Part shown: one piece after another, positions 61,414-64,000 of the stretch
How the letters are laid out: each line of letters opens with the position of its first letter
Numbering within the stretch: position 1 is the first letter of the stretch
NCBI GenBank assembly: GCA_019747875.1
Contig: JAIEQI010000056.1
Location: 24,735-88,734, forward strand
Direction: 5' to 3'
Origin: Candidatus Obscuribacterales bacterium
Lineage (GTDB): Bacteria > Cyanobacteriota > Vampirovibrionia > Obscuribacterales > Obscuribacteraceae
Length of the DNA: 64,000 nt
The notes under the pieces: model-generated
What the model saw: the letters and a program-made list of their open reading frames with translations, nothing else
Told to the model about the DNA's origin: nothing
The model's database searches: none
Position numbers and translations under genes: made by a program

Positions 61414-62439
61414 ATGGCAATGATAAACACTGTTTTGGGACCTGTTGATGCTAGTTCCCTTGGTGTTGTTCTGGCTCATGAGCATATTCTTGTTGATCTA
61501 TCGTGCCTCTGGCATCAGCCTGCCGATCCCAGTCGTGCCCATCTTGTTGATGCTTCGATCGATTTAAGCAATCGAGCACTACTACAATGCGATCCCTACA
61601 ATTCAAAATCGAATCTGATTTTAGATGATGTCTCACTGGCTATCGAGGAAATTAAGGAGTTCAGGAAATATGGTGGTGGCACTATCGTTGATCTCTCTGC
61701 AGCCAGCATAGGTCCTTATCCTGAAGAGCTAAGGCAGATAGCCGAGGCAACTGGCGTGAATCTGATAGCCGGATCTGGCTACTATACGCGAAGAGCCCAC
61801 CCTGATTGGATTGCCTCATCTTCTGTGGAAGAGATTGCTTCGCGGATTATTCGCGATCTTTCTGAGGGGTTTGAAGGCACCAATGTGAAAGCTGGCATTA
61901 TTGGCGAGATTGGAACCAGCAACCCTATTCATCCAGATGAGGAAAAGGTTCTTGCTGCCTCCGCGCTAGCTCAGAAGGAGACGGGCGCGGCGATCAATGT
62001 TCACTTGCCAATTTTTGGCAGACAAGGACATAAAGTTATTGATATTCTTGAACGAGAGAAAGCAGATCTATCGCGAGTGGCGCTCAGTCACCTAGATGAA
62101 GTGTTGGATTACGAATACCATCTGGAGCTTGCCAAACGCGGGGTTTTTGTAGAATTTGATTGTTTTGGCTCAGAGTTCTATTTTGATGAGGATGGCGAAC
62201 GTGAGCCTTCTGATTACGAACGAATTAACTTTCTGCCGAAGCTAATTAACGCTGGTCTGACTTCCCAAATTCTGATATCGCAAGATGTCTGTACGAAGTT
62301 GCATTTGCTTAGGTATGGTGGTTATGGATATGCGCATATTTTGCGTTCAATTATTCCTCGTCTGAAGGCTGGTGGATTAGATGACGGAGTGATTGATACC
62401 ATTCTCAGGAAGAATCCTGTAAGACTGCTTGTAGGTTAG
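61414..62439 (+). CDS. Phosphotriesterase-family metal-dependent hydrolase
   Basis: 341 residues. VLAHEHILVDLS gives the HxH metal pair; bridging Glu in GIIGEIGTS (where true phosphotriesterases have a carboxylated Lys); His in NVHLP and SHLD; Asp in ISQDVCTK. This is the PTE/lactonase-like TIM barrel. The Glu bridge suggests the lactonase/php branch rather than organophosphate hydrolysis. About 45 bp after the transglutaminase gene, possibly same transcript. Confidence 0.9.
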   Translation: MAMINTVLGPVDASSLGVVLAHEHILVDLSCLWHQPADPSRAHLVDASIDLSNRALLQCDPYNSKSNLILDDVSLAIEEIKEFRKYGGGTIVDLSAASIGPYPEELRQIAEATGVNLIAGSGYYTRRAHPDWIASSSVEEIASRIIRDLSEGFEGTNVKAGIIGEIGTSNPIHPDEEKVLAASALAQKETGAAINVHLPIFGRQGHKVIDILEREKADLSRVALSHLDEVLDYEYHLELAKRGVFVEFDCFGSEFYFDEDGEREPSDYERINFLPKLINAGLTSQILISQDVCTKLHLLRYGGYGYAHILRSIIPRLKAGGLDDGVIDTILRKNPVRLLVG

Positions 62440-62461
62440 GTGCAAATATTGGAATCGTCTC

Positions 62462-63856
62462 TTAGTGCACGTAAAGAGAGTCGGCATCTATTTGTATTTG
62501 TGGAATTTGTTTGGACAAGAACGCCGCATCTTTCTTTGATACATCGCTACCTCCGAAGTGGATAATTCTCAGTTGTTGCATTTTTGCCAACTTCTCAATC
62601 GCATGGCGGGAAATACCGCGCGAGTTGTAGAACGTCAGATATTTAATCGAATTGTTTTCTCCGAGCTTATCAAACACGCCTTCTGGCAATGGAATGTCAT
62701 CTAGCTTCAAAGTTTGCAAATGCTGCATTTTATTGATGAATGCGATATCTTCTGGGGTTATCGGATTTGCGGAAAGATTTAGATAACTGACATTAAGCTG
62801 CTCGAAAGATTCCAGACGCTTGCTTGACGTAAATGCGAGGCATCTTCTAAGGGATAAATACTGCAATTGGGAGAGCCTCGATATTTCAAATAAGCCCTTT
62901 TCGGTCAATGGGTTGTCGTCGAGCACAAGCTTCTTTAGTTTGAGCGCTTGTGGTATAGATGAAAATGTCTCGCCTGACAGATTGCATTTCACCGCCTGCA
63001 ACTCCGTCAAGTTTGGCATCTGGTTCATCGACACCAGGCAAGCATCTGTGAGATCGTTGTGGGAGATTGTCAGAATCTTCGTCGGTAGTGCGCGATTGAC
63101 AGAGCTAAGCGTGTCATCGGTGATCTTCCATGAATCGAGATCTAAATTGACTATGTCCGTTCCAGGCAATTGCTTAAGCGCCGGCTGTCGAATCAAAGTG
63201 TAAAACCAGCCGTGGGGATCGAATTTGATGTTTACCTCAACTTCTTCGAGCTCTGGAAAAATTCCCAACATATAGAATGCCTTCGCACTACAATTCGTAT
63301 GGGCGATGCCGAGATTTTGCAAGTTCCGAAATCTCCCAAGGCTCTTAATTCCTTTATCGCTTAAGGCCGTGCGATTGAGATTCAGGTTCTTCAAAATAAG
63401 TGGCTGCGGAAGCGCGGATAGTGACTGACCAGTAATTGGAACGCCTTCCAGGTTTAGTGTCTCCAGAAATTGTAGTTTCGTCAGTATTTTGAGATCGTAA
63501 TCTGTCAGGTAGCTATGTGATAGATTCAATTCTTTGAGTGAAGGTGGTGTTTCCCATTCTTGATATTCTGATTCGCAGAAACGACAGGTGGAGAGTTCCA
63601 GCGACTCCAGGTCAGGAATTTCTTTAAAAAGCATAGCGATGGCGCCGGACTCAAAGGTGCAATTTCGAAAAGCGGCAGTCGTCGGGAGCTCGCTTTGGGA
63701 TGCCGTGCCCCGAACAAGATCTTCCATGCTTTTCGCTGTAATGTGCTTTTGGATTATGGGCTCAAGAAGAGTTGATTCTTCTTCAGTGTGTGACGGCTTT
63801 TGCACAAGCAGTATTATGCAGAACAAGAAGATGAATCTTAGGATGTGGTTTCGCAT
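62462..63856 (-). CDS. Secreted leucine-rich-repeat protein
   Basis: 464 residues, AAGGA ribosome-binding site. Signal peptide (MRNHILRFIFLFCIILLVQKPSHT). About 15 LRR units of 22-25 residues with the L-x-x-L-x-L-x-x-(N/C/T)-x-(L/I) core (LKELNLSHSYLTDYDLKILTKL, LETLNLEGVPITGQSLSALP, LKKLVLDDNPLTEKGLFEISRL). It probably forms a solenoid binding surface outside the cytoplasm. Convergent with the phosphotriesterase-family gene. Confidence 0.88.
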   Translation of the reverse strand: MRNHILRFIFLFCIILLVQKPSHTEEESTLLEPIIQKHITAKSMEDLVRGTASQSELPTTAAFRNCTFESGAIAMLFKEIPDLESLELSTCRFCESEYQEWETPPSLKELNLSHSYLTDYDLKILTKLQFLETLNLEGVPITGQSLSALPQPLILKNLNLNRTALSDKGIKSLGRFRNLQNLGIAHTNCSAKAFYMLGIFPELEEVEVNIKFDPHGWFYTLIRQPALKQLPGTDIVNLDLDSWKITDDTLSSVNRALPTKILTISHNDLTDACLVSMNQMPNLTELQAVKCNLSGETFSSIPQALKLKKLVLDDNPLTEKGLFEISRLSQLQYLSLRRCLAFTSSKRLESFEQLNVSYLNLSANPITPEDIAFINKMQHLQTLKLDDIPLPEGVFDKLGENNSIKYLTFYNSRGISRHAIEKLAKMQQLRIIHFGGSDVSKKDAAFLSKQIPQIQIDADSLYVH

Positions 63857-63968
63857 ATTTATGGATTCCTTTTGAATAAGCTGGCGAGACGCCGACGAGC
63901 AGCCCTCGCGCTTCGAGCGGCTAAGTATGGAGATTTCCTGTTGTCTGTCAATGGGTTCAAGAAATTTT

Positions 63969-63995
63969 CCATTTTTTATTCCATGGAAAAAATGG
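63969..63995. other. AT-rich hairpin near the right edge
   Basis: CCATTTTTT and AAAAAATGG form a 9-bp stem around attccatgg. On the minus strand it has a run of T in the stem and could be a terminator for a gene beyond the window. The rest of 63857-64000 shows no gene. Confidence 0.35.
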
Positions 63996-64000
63996 CAGGC

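Overview
The window looks like chromosome of a free-living, signalling-rich bacterium of moderate GC. Three receptor-type Ser/Thr kinases with a TM helix and a long helical tail, several NarL-type two-component pairs, an MglA-type GTPase and long disordered Gly/Gln-rich proteins suggest Obscuribacterales/Melainabacteria-like Cyanobacteriota. That placement is inference from gene style; no rRNA or other phylogenetic marker is present.

Layout. 1-5.7 kb: a partial protealysin-like M4 protease, a possible ADP-ribosyltransferase-fold protein, a DEAD-box RNA helicase and two poorly known proteins. 5.9-12.8 kb: two overlapping membrane histidine kinases, one lacking the phospho-accepting His and the other lacking the ATP-binding motifs; then a disordered protein, a secreted subtilase with no catalytic residues and a small secreted protein. 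13-17.2 kb: a GNAT protein, then an operon of a tandem double histidine kinase, an MglA-like GTPase and a NarL-type regulator. 17.3-24.5 kb: metabolic accessory genes (alcohol dehydrogenase, aldo/keto reductase, divergent AraC regulator, SDR, AHSA1 protein, amidohydrolase). 24.5-31.6 kb: a translationally coupled LysM protein-kinase-regulator operon, a candidate structured RNA, and two paralogous Gly-rich genes with duplicated promoters and operators. 31.8-53.8 kb: two Ser/Thr kinases, HrpB, a slipin-like SPFH protein, an oxidoreductase cluster (SDR, FMO, saccharopine-dehydrogenase-like), a DUF900 hydrolase, a secreted thioredoxin, a DUF4010/MgtC membrane protein and a large unknown protein.

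53.8-54.9 kb holds the most unusual locus. A 20-residue leader peptide made of eight Leu-Xaa pairs, including two Leu-Tyr, precedes mutually exclusive RNA hairpins ending in an intrinsic terminator. Then come five tRNA-Leu genes carrying all five leucine anticodons but a 5-nt variable loop in place of the usual long arm, and a tRNA-Tyr with a C1:G72 pair. I read this as an attenuation-controlled tRNA operon that senses the charging of the amino acids its own tRNAs carry. Direct copies of a palindromic repeat flank it.

55-64 kb: a third Ser/Thr kinase abuts a transglutaminase-like gene, followed by the conserved trio of circularly permuted ATP-grasp, alpha-E and transglutaminase proteins (predicted peptide synthesis or modification), then a phosphotriesterase-family hydrolase and a secreted leucine-rich-repeat protein.

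Starts were chosen from ribosome-binding sites and family N-termini; several are TTG/GTG alternatives and are flagged. Family names come from recognised motifs, not from searches.
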